DNA of 64,000 nucleotides from Variovorax sp. ZS18.2.2 (GCF_024701975.1 NZ_JANLNM010000012.1:62001-126000); one strand, 5' to 3'; positions 30,202 to 39,423 are shown, counted from the first letter of the stretch. Notes: generated from the sequence alone by a model not told the origin. Made by a program: numbers and translations.

Positions 30202-32439
30202 TCAGAACGGCGTGGGCGCCGTGGTCATGTCGGTCAGCTTGTTGGTCTGGAGATCGATCACGAAGTGCTGCGTTGGCGCACCCTTCGCGAGCTTCAGCAG
30301 GATCTCCATGAGCGGCTTGAAGCGCGCCTGGAACACCGCGTTCACGACGTTGTCGTTGGTGACCTGCTGTCCGTTCAGCTTGAGCGCGGCGTTGGTGCCC
30401 CCCAGCGCCTGCGCGATCAGCTTGTACTGCTTGGCACGGTCGGCAGGGATGTCGGCGAACGCGAGGTCGCCGGCATTGGCCAGGCGCACGAAGTCGCCGG
30501 CAAGGTCGATCGCCTTCCACTGGTTGAAGTCTTCCAGGCGCATGCCGTTGGCGTTGGCCAGCGCGCGGGCCTTGAGTTCGGCGGCGGCGTAGTCCTTGGC
30601 ATAGTCGGCGCTCGCGCTGCCGTCGCCGCCCGCGTCCGACAGGCAGGCGAAGAACGCGTTGCTCAGCAGGCCGTGGTTGCCGGTGTTGCCCAGTTGCTTG
30701 AGCGTGACCTTGGTCTGCAGTTGCGACAGCACCAGCAGGTCGGAGCCGTAGAGCGGGCTCTTCACCAGCTCGCGCATCTCGCAGCGCCAGTCGTCGTTCA
30801 GGAGGCGCAGGCGCACCAGCTCCGACATGTAGCGCGTGCTGAAGTCGCCGTAGGTCTTCGCGTCGAGCACGCTCTTGTCCCACAACACGCCGTTGCTGCC
30901 GCCCGGCAGCATGAAGCCGAAGTCGCTGAAGTAGCGGTGCTCCTCGCGGTACAGATCGAACAGCTCGTCGAAGCGCGGCACGTCGTCCAGCCGCACGGTC
31001 TGCACGTCGATGTGGGTGGCGTCCTTGAAGGTCAGCAGCTTGTAGGCCGGCACGTAGGCGGCCATCGAGGGCGCCTGGATGTTCACCAGCCCATGGCCAT
31101 CGTCGTAGGTGCGGATGGCCGTGTCGTTGAAGTGCATGTGGCCGCCCACGTGCACCTGCAGGCCGGTGTCGGCCAGCGCCTTGGTCACGTCCTCGGTCGG
31201 GCGGCGCACCATCTGCATCTTGCCCGCGCCGAGCAGCGCGATGATGTCGTCGGAAGCGCCGTTGAAGAACTCGCTCATCGGGAAATGGCTGAAGGCCACC
31301 ACCTGCTTGCCCTGCTTCTTGCCGCGCGCGACCACGTCCTTGAGCCACGCGATCACGTGCGGCTTGTGGGTCAGCATCTTGTTGTAGCCCGCGTCGCCGG
31401 AGCCGTTGAAGTCGTTCACGCCCGCGCCGGTCGGTATGTAGACATTGGCGTCGATGCCCACTAGCCAGAGGCCCTCCACCGGCTCCACGAGGTAGCTGGT
31501 GTCCGGCACGTTGCGGCAGAAGGTGTAGCCGTCTTTCTTGTAGACGCCGCCCGCGCCCTGCGCGCAGATCTCGAACTCGCGCTTGCTCCAGACCGCCTGC
31601 TCCTTGGCCTGTGCCACGGTGTAGTTCTGGTAGGTGTAGGTGCTGTAGGGCGTCTCGAAGTAGCGGAACCCGGCCTTGGGCATGAAGCCGTGCTGGTCGA
31701 GGACCTGGGTGATGCCCGCGTAGCCCATCTCCTTGACCTCCTCGGTGCAGTACGAGAAGTTGACCTTGCCCCATTCGCCGCTGTAATTGGCGGGCGCACA
31801 GTCGCCGTTGCCGCCGCGGCTGAAGATGGGCTGCGGGAAGCCGGCGCGGCCGGAGTTGGGGTCCAGGCCCAGGTAGTCGCCCTTGCCGCCCGGACGCTCG
31901 ATGGGCCGGTTCGGGTCGTGGTTGCCCGGTGCGGCAAAGAACTGGATGCCGTGCTTGGCGGCGTATTCGTCGAGGATCTTCGTCAGGCCGCGCATGTGCA
32001 CGGGCTGACCGTCGTCCGAGAAGTCGCCCGGCAGCGCGATGAGCTTCACGCCGCGTGCCACGGCGTCGTCCAGCGCCGCCATGAACGCGAAGTAGTTTTC
32101 GTTGAACAGGCGCGTGGAGGTCATCTGCGCGTGCATCAGGCGGATGGTCGCGTTGCGGCCGGACTTCGGATTGAAGACGCCCGGGAACGAGCCGTCCTTG
32201 AAGTTGGCGTAGACATCGTGGAAGTGGATGTCCGGCATGAAGGCGACCTGCACCTGCGCGCCGGCTTCCGCTGCAGGCGGTGGGGCGGCCGGCGGCGCGG
32301 CGGGTGCGGGCGCAGCAGGTGGAAAGAAGAAGCCGCTGGAGTCGTTGTTGCTTCCGCCGCAGGCCGAGAGCAGTGAAAGAACGGCCGCGGCGACGATCGC
32401 CGCAGGCGCACGCGACGTGCGAGATGAGAAAAGGGTCAT
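30202..32439 (-). CDS. Calcineurin-type metallophosphoesterase lipoprotein
   Basis: 745-residue exported lipoprotein (signal peptide with lipobox LSAC near residue 26, then a Pro/Ala-rich linker). The dimetal site motifs are in order: DIHFHD (about residue 71), GDFSDDG, GNHD and GGHMHFND, i.e. the D-x-H / G-D-x-x-D / G-N-H-D / G-H-x-H set. A long C-terminal region of about 250 residues has no motif I recognise. It is first in the operon with the phytase-like protein and a TonB receptor, which suggests scavenging of phosphate from organic phosphoesters at the cell surface or in the periplasm. Confidence 0.86.
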   Translation of the reverse strand: MTLFSSRTSRAPAAIVAAAVLSLLSACGGSNNDSSGFFFPPAAPAPAAPPAAPPPAAEAGAQVQVAFMPDIHFHDVYANFKDGSFPGVFNPKSGRNATIRLMHAQMTSTRLFNENYFAFMAALDDAVARGVKLIALPGDFSDDGQPVHMRGLTKILDEYAAKHGIQFFAAPGNHDPNRPIERPGGKGDYLGLDPNSGRAGFPQPIFSRGGNGDCAPANYSGEWGKVNFSYCTEEVKEMGYAGITQVLDQHGFMPKAGFRYFETPYSTYTYQNYTVAQAKEQAVWSKREFEICAQGAGGVYKKDGYTFCRNVPDTSYLVEPVEGLWLVGIDANVYIPTGAGVNDFNGSGDAGYNKMLTHKPHVIAWLKDVVARGKKQGKQVVAFSHFPMSEFFNGASDDIIALLGAGKMQMVRRPTEDVTKALADTGLQVHVGGHMHFNDTAIRTYDDGHGLVNIQAPSMAAYVPAYKLLTFKDATHIDVQTVRLDDVPRFDELFDLYREEHRYFSDFGFMLPGGSNGVLWDKSVLDAKTYGDFSTRYMSELVRLRLLNDDWRCEMRELVKSPLYGSDLLVLSQLQTKVTLKQLGNTGNHGLLSNAFFACLSDAGGDGSASADYAKDYAAAELKARALANANGMRLEDFNQWKAIDLAGDFVRLANAGDLAFADIPADRAKQYKLIAQALGGTNAALKLNGQQVTNDNVVNAVFQARFKPLMEILLKLAKGAPTQHFVIDLQTNKLTDMTTAPTPF

Positions 32440-32595
32440 GGAGAAAAGATCCGCGAAAGAAAGGGCGAGGCGCTCGCCATTCCTTCACGGGTGGCCAGCG
32501 CGGGCCGGATCATGCGGAGGTTGTATGACCTCTCGACGGCAAACCCATGACATCAAACACTGACCATCAACTGACCGCGGGCAAAGGTACGCATA

Positions 32596-32631
32596 AAAGA
32601 CCAACGGCCCGCGGAATGCGCGGGCCGTTGG
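32596..32631 (-). terminator. Intrinsic terminator after the iron operon
   Basis: Perfect 13-base arms CCAACGGCCCGCG / CGCGGGCCGTTGG with a 5-base loop. On the minus strand it is followed by TCTTTTAT. It terminates the small membrane-protein gene ending at 32685. Confidence 0.85.
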
Positions 32632-32684
32632 CAGCGTTGTCTGATCTGTCCGCCGGAAATCGGCGGCACTTGCCGGTGCTGCGG

Positions 32685-32888
32685 CTAGCTTTTGGGCGAC
32701 CGGCGCCAGCCGTACCAGGCGCACACCGCGACCGGAATACCCAACGCCGCCCAGGCCAGCATGTCGCCGAACCCACCGTCGCTGAACAGCGCGGAAATCA
32801 GTCCGATGGTCGTCAACACGCCCAGCACGATCGGCCAGCCCCACATGCGCCAGAAGGACTGGTGCTGCGTCTTGTGGTGCGTCGTCAT
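32685..32888 (-). CDS. Small membrane protein of the iron-uptake operon
   Basis: 67 residues with two membrane helices (WPIVLGVLTTIGLISALF and MLAWAALGIPVAVCAWYGW) and a His/Gln-rich start MTTHHKTQHQ. It resembles small DUF-type proteins found after PepSY genes in Burkholderiales; its function is unknown. The start overlaps the PepSY stop as ATGA. Confidence 0.75.
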   Translation of the reverse strand: MTTHHKTQHQSFWRMWGWPIVLGVLTTIGLISALFSDGGFGDMLAWAALGIPVAVCAWYGWRRSPKS

Positions 32889-34087
32889 GCCTGCACCTTC
32901 ATGGCCGGTGCCGGGTCGGGCTGCGGGCCCGAGACCGGCGACGCGGCATGCCCCGCCGCTGCCACGGCCGGCGTCTTGGGCGCGGCCGGCACGGTGTTGC
33001 CGCGCTTGAGCCACAGGTAGAGCCCGCTGCCCAGCACGATGATGGTCGCGATGTCGAGCAGCGCCCAGATGATCTGCATCGGCATGCCGCCGTAGTCGCC
33101 GAAGTGCAGCGGCTGCGACACGAGCAGCGCCGTGAGGTACCACGGCATCTTCGGCACCGCCGTCACCTCCGCGGTCTTGGCGTCGACCAGCACCGGCTGC
33201 AGCAGCTTCGAGGTGAAGGGCTCGTTGCCGCGCATGAAGAAGGTGTTGTGGTGCGGGCTCGAGAACGCGGTGCCGGGGAACGCGATGAACGACAGCTTCA
33301 TGCCGGGCGTGCGCTGCAGGGCCTCGTCCATCGAGCGCTGCACCGAGCCGCGTTCGGCCACCGCCACCGTCGGCTGGTCCTTGTAGGGCGCGAGCAAGGT
33401 GCTGAGCTGGTCGTACTGCCAGTACTTGATGACCAGGTCGGCCCACGTGTTGATCATGCCGGTGGAGCCCACCACGAACAGCCACACCAGCGTGACGACG
33501 CCCAGCAGGTTGTGCAGGTCGAGCCACTTCAGGCGCGGGCGCTTCTCACGCCGCACGGTGCCGAAGTCGAGCTTGCGCATGAATGGCGAATAGAGCACCA
33601 CGCCCGAGACGATCGCCACCAGCAGCAGGAGGCCCATGAAGCCGAGGAACAGCTTGCCGGGAAGCCCCGCAAACAGATCGACGTGCAGCTTGAACATCAC
33701 ATACATGAAGCCTTCGTCGAACTTGGGCTGGGCCAGCACGACGCCGGTGCGCGCATCGACCGCGACGGATTTGAAGTCGTCGGTGGGCGCCGGCGTGGGC
33801 GTGAGCGTGACGAACCACAGGCCGTCGTCGTCCTCGGGCTGCGAGGCGAACTGCACCACGCGGTCGGGGTGCTTCGCCTTGGCGATGTCGAGCACCTTGT
33901 CCAGGCTGATGCGCGGCGTGCCGGCCGGCATCTTCGGCGCCTCGACCTCGGTGCCCAGCAGGTGCCCGATCTCGTGATGGAAGATCAGCGGCAGCCCGGT
34001 GATGCACAGGAGCAGCATGAACACCGTGCACACGAGGCTGCTCCACTTGTGCACCCAGGCCCAGGTCTTGATCTTTCGGCTGTTCAT
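32885..34087 (-). CDS. PepSY-associated transmembrane protein
   Basis: 400-residue inner-membrane protein with the family N-terminus WAWVHKWSSLVCTVFMLLLCITGLPLIF, PepSY domains in the periplasmic loop, a second helix (LFLGFMGLLLLVAIVSGVVLY), WLDLHNLLGVVTLVWLFVVGSTGMINT and a C-terminal helix. Homologues next to siderophore receptors are thought to reduce ferric siderophores or help transport. It follows the siderophore receptor by 32 bases and is followed by a coupled small gene. Confidence 0.87.
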   Translation of the reverse strand: MNSRKIKTWAWVHKWSSLVCTVFMLLLCITGLPLIFHHEIGHLLGTEVEAPKMPAGTPRISLDKVLDIAKAKHPDRVVQFASQPEDDDGLWFVTLTPTPAPTDDFKSVAVDARTGVVLAQPKFDEGFMYVMFKLHVDLFAGLPGKLFLGFMGLLLLVAIVSGVVLYSPFMRKLDFGTVRREKRPRLKWLDLHNLLGVVTLVWLFVVGSTGMINTWADLVIKYWQYDQLSTLLAPYKDQPTVAVAERGSVQRSMDEALQRTPGMKLSFIAFPGTAFSSPHHNTFFMRGNEPFTSKLLQPVLVDAKTAEVTAVPKMPWYLTALLVSQPLHFGDYGGMPMQIIWALLDIATIIVLGSGLYLWLKRGNTVPAAPKTPAVAAAGHAASPVSGPQPDPAPAMKVQA

Positions 34088-34119
34088 GTTGTCTTGGCTG
34101 TGTCGGTTGAAGGCGGAGT

Positions 34120-36216
34120 TTAGAAGCGGTAGGTGGCGCTCGCGACGATGTTGCGGCGCGAACCGTACCAGCAGTCACCGCGCGACAGACAGGTGCTGAA
34201 GTACTTCTTGTCCGTCACGTTGTTGATGTTGAGCGCATAGCGCCAGCTCGCGGTGTCGTAGGCGAACACCAGGTCGGCCAGCACAATGCCCGGAATGCGG
34301 GGACCGGTGCCGAACTGGAGGTCGCGGAACGAGCTCATCGCCCGCACGCCGGCGCCAGCCGAGAAACCGCTCACGCCGCCGATGGCGAACCTGTACTTCG
34401 CCCAGACGCTGGCCTGGTGCTTGGGCAGGCCCTCGATCTGCACGTCGGCATCGGTGTAGTTGTAGTGGGCGATCAGGTCGAGGTTGGAACCGATCGAGCC
34501 CTTGGCTTCGAGCTCCACGCCCTTGGTCTTGGTGAGGCCGCGCTGCGAGAACGTCCCGGGCTGCGGTTCGACGATCTGGTTCTTCTCGCGCAGGTCATAC
34601 ACCGCGGCGCTGAAGGCCAGAGCGCGGCCCTTGGGCTCGTACTTGACGCCCACTTCCCACTGCTCGCCGCGCAGCGGCATGAAGATCTGGCCCTCGCGGG
34701 GCGACTGCGGCGTGAACGACTCGCTGTAGCTCACATACGGCGACCAGCCCGAAGGCGACGCGTACATCACGCCCAGGCGCTTGGTGGTGGCGCTGCTCTT
34801 TTGCTCGTCGCTGCCGACGGCGCTGGAGGAGGCCCGGTCGTGGCGCAGGCCCGCCACGAAGATCCAGTTGTCCAGCTTGATCTGGTCCTGCAGGTAGATG
34901 CCCGTCTGGCGCTGGCGCGTGCGCGGCAGCGCGGTGGCATCAGGCACGTCGCGGTGACCATAGACCGGTGCGTAGACGTCGATGGTGTCGACATTGGTGC
35001 CGCTCCAGACGTTCTCGCGCTGGCGCGCGAAATCCGCGCCCACCAGCAGCGTGTGCTTGAGGGCGCCGGTCTGGAAATGGCCCTCGACGTGGTTGTCCAG
35101 CGTCTGGGTGCGGTTGAGGGTCAGCTGGTTGTCGAAGTAGCGGCCGAGCACGCGCTTGAAGATCGGATCGCTGGACCAGCTGTCGAACCCGCTGAACGCG
35201 GCGCCATAGTGGTACTGGTTGGCGTTTTCGTTCTGCGCGTAGCGGAAGTTCTGCCGCACGGTCCAGTTGTCGTTGAACTTGTGCTCGAACAGCCAGCCGA
35301 AGGTCTTGCGCTCGCTGTTGTAGAAGTCGCCCGGCTCGCCGATGTAGCGGCTCGCCGGCAGGCGCCCATTGGGGTTCGGCAGCAACGTGCCCTCCCACGG
35401 CAGGAACTGCGAGCTGCTGCCGCTCTTGTCCTTTTGCCACAGGCCCTGCAGCGTGAGCGAGGTTGCCGCGTTGGGCCGCCAGGTGAGCGAGGGGGCGATC
35501 AGGCTGCGATCGTCGGGCACGTAGTCGACCTGCGTGTCCGACTTGCGCTGCACGGCGATCAGCCGGTACGACAGGGAGCCGTCGGCATTGAGCGGGCCGG
35601 TCAGGTCGGCCTGGATCTGCTTGCGGCCGAAGCTGCCGAACTGCACGCCCACTTCGCGCTGGGCCTCCTGCAGCGGCCGCTTGCTGACCATGTTGACCAC
35701 GCCCGCGGCCGTGCCCGCGCCGAACAGCATGCCCGAGGGGCCGCGCAGCACTTCGAGCCGCTCCAGCGTGTAGGGCTCGGTGCGGGTGGTGCTGGTGTAG
35801 TAGCCGTAGGCCTGGCGCAGGCCGTCGAGGTAGATGTCCGGCGAGGCGCCGCGCACGCGCACAGAGTCGGTCCGCGAATCGAGGCCGTAGGCGTCGGAAC
35901 GCACGCCGGCGGCATAGTTGAGCGCGTCCTGCAGGTTGGTCGCACCCTGGTCGACGATCTGGTCGCGCGTCACGACGGTCACGGACTGCGGTGTTTCCGA
36001 CAGCGGCGTGTCGGTCTTGGTGGCGGTGACGGCATTTTTCGCGCGATAGCCGATCACCGGCGTGGTCGCGGTTTCGGTTTCCGCATTCGCATCGACCCGC
36101 ACTTCCGGCAGCGAACCCTGGGCGGCCGTCTGGGCCAACACCTGATGCTGCGTGTAAACGGCCATGCATCCCACCAGCACCGAAGCGGCTCTGCGCCGCA
36201 CCAACGTCCTCTTCAT
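34120..36216 (-). CDS. TonB-dependent siderophore receptor
   Basis: 698-residue outer-membrane receptor of the FhuA/FoxA-like siderophore class. The signal peptide ends VLAQ. The TonB-interacting and plug region includes TDTPLSETPQSVTVVTRDQIVDQGATNLQDALNYAAGV, VRVRGASPDIYLDGLR and LEVLRGPSGMLFGAGTAAGVVNMVSKRP. The barrel ends GSRRNIVASATYRF. A Fur-box-like palindrome lies just upstream. Operon order: receptor, PepSY protein, small membrane protein. Ferric hydroxamate is a plausible ligand class but is not established. Confidence 0.92.
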   Translation of the reverse strand: MKRTLVRRRAASVLVGCMAVYTQHQVLAQTAAQGSLPEVRVDANAETETATTPVIGYRAKNAVTATKTDTPLSETPQSVTVVTRDQIVDQGATNLQDALNYAAGVRSDAYGLDSRTDSVRVRGASPDIYLDGLRQAYGYYTSTTRTEPYTLERLEVLRGPSGMLFGAGTAAGVVNMVSKRPLQEAQREVGVQFGSFGRKQIQADLTGPLNADGSLSYRLIAVQRKSDTQVDYVPDDRSLIAPSLTWRPNAATSLTLQGLWQKDKSGSSSQFLPWEGTLLPNPNGRLPASRYIGEPGDFYNSERKTFGWLFEHKFNDNWTVRQNFRYAQNENANQYHYGAAFSGFDSWSSDPIFKRVLGRYFDNQLTLNRTQTLDNHVEGHFQTGALKHTLLVGADFARQRENVWSGTNVDTIDVYAPVYGHRDVPDATALPRTRQRQTGIYLQDQIKLDNWIFVAGLRHDRASSSAVGSDEQKSSATTKRLGVMYASPSGWSPYVSYSESFTPQSPREGQIFMPLRGEQWEVGVKYEPKGRALAFSAAVYDLREKNQIVEPQPGTFSQRGLTKTKGVELEAKGSIGSNLDLIAHYNYTDADVQIEGLPKHQASVWAKYRFAIGGVSGFSAGAGVRAMSSFRDLQFGTGPRIPGIVLADLVFAYDTASWRYALNINNVTDKKYFSTCLSRGDCWYGSRRNIVASATYRF

Positions 36217-36240
36217 TCCTGCTCCACTCCAAATGTCAAT

Positions 36241-36257
36241 TAAGAATAATTCTCATT
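36241..36257 (-). promoter_or_regulatory. Fur-box-like site upstream of the siderophore receptor
   Basis: On the minus strand the site reads AATGAGAATTATTCTTA, matching the betaproteobacterial Fur palindrome AATGAGAATNATTCTCATT over most positions. It lies 24 bases upstream of the receptor start in a short AT-rich stretch, so repression by iron-loaded Fur is expected. Confidence 0.8.
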
Positions 36258-36390
36258 TTAGTAGGTAAAAAATCTCAATTTGGCCAATCCCCAAGCGTGC
36301 CCCAGGGAGTTGCGTTGCGCATTTGCACCTTCGGCGCCGAACGAAGCGGCTACGATGCCGCGGGCACGTTTCTCCGTGCCGGCAGGCCTC

Positions 36391-37980
36391 ATGCACAAGC
36401 TCATTGCCACTCTGATTACCGCGTTGCGCGCACCGGTCCTGCTGCTGATCGCCCTTGTACTGACGGGCTGCGCCGGACTCCCGCCGCGCACGCCCGAGCC
36501 GCCGACCCAGGCCATCGCAGTCTCCCCCACCACCGCGCTCGGCCGCGCCGCCATCAGCCTGAACACGCCGCCCGACGGCCTCTCCAGCCTGCGGCCGCTG
36601 ATCGAGGCTTCCTACGCACTCGATGCACGGCTGGAGCTGATGCGGCGCGCCCAGTCCTCGCTCGATGTGCAGACCTACCAGCTCGGCAACGACAAGACCG
36701 GCCGGCTCCTGCTGCGGGAATTGCGCGACGCCGCACGCCGCGGTGTGCGCGTGCGCCTGCTGCTCGACGATTTCTACACGGCGGGCATGGACCGCCTGCT
36801 GCTGGGCCTGGCCGCGGAGCCCAACGCCGAAGTGCGGCTCTTCAATCCGTTCGTGAACATGCGCGACCACTCGTCGGGGCGGTGGCTGGAGTTCTTCGGC
36901 GATTTCCGGCGGCTCAACCATCGCATGCACAACAAGCTGTTCGTGGCCGACGGCGCCATGGCCATCGCCGGTGGCCGCAACCTGGCCGACGAGTATTTCC
37001 TGCGCAGCGAGAGCGCGAACTTCATCGACTTCGAAGTGCTCATGGCCGGCCCGGTGGTTCCGGAGTCGGCCGCCATCTTCGACACCTACTGGAACAGCGA
37101 CGTGGTCTACCCGCTCCAGCGGGTCGCCGGCACCAGCCGCACCGCCGACGAGCTGAAGTCCGCCTTCGACGCCGACACCGCCCCCCTGTACGCCCCGCCC
37201 CCTGACCCGCTGCCCGCCACCGACCTGCTGGGCGACCCGCCACTGGCCGCGCAGCTCGCGAACATCGACGAGGCGAAGTGGATGCGCGCCGAAGCGCATG
37301 CCACCGCCGACAGCCCCAACAAGGCCCTGGGCGTCATGGCGCATCCGACCGAATCGCTGGCGCAGCGCTTCCATGAAATGCTGGCCACCGCGCAGTCGAA
37401 CGTGGTGGTGATCTCGCCCTATTTCATCCCGGGCGACGAGGGCATGGCGCGCATCCGCATGGGACGCGAGCACGGGATCAACATCACCGTCATCACCAAC
37501 TCGCTCGCCGACAGCGACGAGCCGCTGGTCAACATCAACTACAACCGCTACCGCGTCGACATGCTCAAGCTGGGCGTGAACCTGTACGAGGTCAGCACGC
37601 AGCAGCTCAAGCGCAGCGGCCAGTTCCGCGACCTGCTCAAGAAGGCGCGCGGCCGCCTGCACGCCAAGCTTGCGCTGGTCGACCGCCAATGGGTGCTGCT
37701 GGGCTCCATGAACCTCGACCCGCGCTCCGCCCGCCTCAACACAGAGTTCGGCGTGCGCGTGCGCAGCTTCGACCTGACGCAGGCGCTGCTCTTCGCCTAC
37801 CAGCTCGACGACATCGAAGGCGTCTACCGCGTGGTGCTCAAGCCCGACGGCCAGAACGTGGAGTGGATCGGCACCGGCGATGTCAACAACGAGGTGCTCG
37901 ACAGCGAGCCCGATTCGAGCATGCTGACCCGGCTGCAGCTGCTGCTTTTCTCGTGGTTCGTGCCCACGGACCAGTTGTAA
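36391..37980 (+). CDS. Phospholipase D-family lipoprotein (cardiolipin-synthase-like)
   Basis: 529-residue lipoprotein: signal peptide MHKLIATLITALRAP onwards with lipobox LTGC (about residue 29), then a Pro-rich linker. Two HKD catalytic motifs are complete: HNKLFVADGAMAIAGGRN and HAKLALVDRQWVLLGSMNLDPRS. Closest in layout to ClsC-like or PLD-family proteins, so phosphatidyl transfer or hydrolysis at the membrane is likely. I start at ATG 36391 where the signal peptide begins; the frame is open upstream to 36280 without sense. The Tn7-like element begins 17 bases after its stop, so its 3' end may be the transposon's attachment site. Confidence 0.85.
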   Translation: MHKLIATLITALRAPVLLLIALVLTGCAGLPPRTPEPPTQAIAVSPTTALGRAAISLNTPPDGLSSLRPLIEASYALDARLELMRRAQSSLDVQTYQLGNDKTGRLLLRELRDAARRGVRVRLLLDDFYTAGMDRLLLGLAAEPNAEVRLFNPFVNMRDHSSGRWLEFFGDFRRLNHRMHNKLFVADGAMAIAGGRNLADEYFLRSESANFIDFEVLMAGPVVPESAAIFDTYWNSDVVYPLQRVAGTSRTADELKSAFDADTAPLYAPPPDPLPATDLLGDPPLAAQLANIDEAKWMRAEAHATADSPNKALGVMAHPTESLAQRFHEMLATAQSNVVVISPYFIPGDEGMARIRMGREHGINITVITNSLADSDEPLVNINYNRYRVDMLKLGVNLYEVSTQQLKRSGQFRDLLKKARGRLHAKLALVDRQWVLLGSMNLDPRSARLNTEFGVRVRSFDLTQALLFAYQLDDIEGVYRVVLKPDGQNVEWIGTGDVNNEVLDSEPDSSMLTRLQLLLFSWFVPTDQL

Positions 37981-37996
37981 GCGACCACCCGCCAGC

Positions 37997-38134
37997 TGTC
38001 GATGTCCATCTAACTCGAAACTCGAGCTCTTTGAAAATCAATGACTTGGCGCATCCTGACTCATCGAACACTGAATCCCCGTCTCATCTAAGCCGGAATT
38101 TCTCGGTCTCTGTCCCATTTAACTCGGAACTTTG
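37997..38134. repeat. Left end of the Tn7-like element with TnsB-site-like repeats
   Basis: Terminal TGTC at 37997, then three similar blocks: GTCCATCTAACTCGAAACT (38004-38022), GTCTCATCTAAGCCGGAATT (38081-38100) and GTCCCATTTAACTCGGAACT (38112-38131). Consensus GTCyCATyTAACyCGGAAyTT. A weaker fourth copy may lie at 38058-38076 (GACTCATCGAACACTGAAT). Multiple same-orientation repeats behind a TGT terminus are the hallmark of Tn7-like ends. Confidence 0.75.
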
Positions 38135-38235
38135 TCGAGCTGGCTATCGCATCAACGCTGAGACAGATCGCTTGCTGCACGAGCAGCACTAAATTTCCAT
38201 CGCAGAGAATCCAGCACAAACTGGAGGTGAGATCG

Positions 38236-38958
38236 ATGGATGACGAGGATTCGAAAATTCGGCGCAACTTGATGTTGGCCGGCAGCTTGGTGCTGCTCTT
38301 CGCGTGGCTTCAGATTCCGGAAGGGGCACTGCTCAAGCGCATCTTCGGAGAGGTGGACCCCACTGTTTCGATTTCACCGGTTCGCGTCTGGATCGCGATC
38401 ACTGCCGCACTCGTCTATCTCGCACTGCGCTTCAGATTTTCGAAAGATCACGAAGAGGGCCAGAAAGAACTGACCTTCAACCGTGGCGTCATCGAAACCA
38501 GATTCGTGAAATTGTGGTTGTGCGTAGAAGTGTGGTGGTTCAAACGGTTGAGGACCGCCACTCCACTGTTCGGGGCATTTCTTCGAGAGTGGGAAAATAC
38601 AGCGAACATCCGATCAACCACGCAAAAGGTTGCGCCCCCTGTCGTCATAAAGCACGTTCAGGTAGTCGAAGTCCATTCAGGATACAAGGACGGTGCTGGC
38701 CAGTGGGTCGATAGCAAAGATGGGACTTGGAGCGTCCGAGTGCAGCTCGAATTCTGGTCAGATAACGGGAGCGAAGGCGTCTCGGGCGTTCAGGAGCACA
38801 ACTTCTTTCTCACGAAGAGTCAGAGATTCTTGGTGCGAGTCGCGCAGCTATGCTGGCTGATCGTTTATTCGAGAAGCAGCACTTTGTTGATCTTCCCGTG
38901 GGCAATCACTGTGCTTGCGCTCGTGGCCTGCTCGTTCAAGCTCTTTAGGCTCCTGTAG
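38236..38958 (+). CDS. Membrane protein of unknown function, transposon cargo
   Basis: 240 residues. Two N-terminal membrane helices (LMLAGSLVLLFAWLQIP and VRVWIAITAALVYLALRF), a hydrophilic middle of about 120 residues, and a C-terminal hydrophobic hairpin (STLLIFPWAITVLALVACSF). I do not recognise the family. It is the only sizeable cargo gene between the left end and tniQ, so a defence or superinfection role is conceivable but not shown. RBS GGAGGTGAG precedes the start; GTG 38227 is an alternative. Confidence 0.6.
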   Translation: MDDEDSKIRRNLMLAGSLVLLFAWLQIPEGALLKRIFGEVDPTVSISPVRVWIAITAALVYLALRFRFSKDHEEGQKELTFNRGVIETRFVKLWLCVEVWWFKRLRTATPLFGAFLREWENTANIRSTTQKVAPPVVIKHVQVVEVHSGYKDGAGQWVDSKDGTWSVRVQLEFWSDNGSEGVSGVQEHNFFLTKSQRFLVRVAQLCWLIVYSRSSTLLIFPWAITVLALVACSFKLFRLL

Positions 38959-39054
38959 CCTGGCTGCGATCTGAAAGCAGCTTTCGCTGCTGCCGGACAA
39001 TCGAAGGGCTTCAAGATGGAATTTCCCGCAATGAGGCTTGGCCAAGTGGGAATT

Positions 39055-39276
39055 TCACGTCCGACCAGTCTCCGGTTTCTTCTGTTCATTGCTCGTTTTC
39101 CGTGCATCCACAGCCTCCACTCTTCCGTCGGGAAATTGACTATGCACAACACCGTCAATGACCACGGCCTTCGGTAAACCCAGCTTCGCTCTCACCGCGG
39201 CGACCTTTGCAAGGCGTTCCCTCATCCGGCGAGCGAATTCAGGAGTTTGTGTCAGTTGAAGCACTGACTTTTCCAT
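39055..39276 (-). CDS. Small protein of unknown function upstream of the left end
   Basis: 73 residues, charged, start MEKSVLQLTQTPEFARRMRERLAKV. Located downstream of the tniQ genes on the same strand, so it may be the last gene of the tns operon. No recognisable domain. Confidence 0.45.
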   Translation of the reverse strand: MEKSVLQLTQTPEFARRMRERLAKVAAVRAKLGLPKAVVIDGVVHSQFPDGRVEAVDARKTSNEQKKPETGRT

Positions 39277-39423
39277 GATGATTTGCCTTTCTCTGCCTAC
39301 GGCAGAACCGTGTGTGCTCTTGCGCAGCCCTTGCAGCGGCAAGGGCTGCGAAGTCCGTCTTCTGGAGCCTCGCGCTTGATTGTTACTCGTGATCCCGATT
39401 ACCGGCGAATTCATGATCGAGAG

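Noticed and set aside
34417..36243. 608-codon plus-strand frame opposite the siderophore receptor
   Set aside because: Shadow frame; the receptor has all plug and barrel features and a Fur box.
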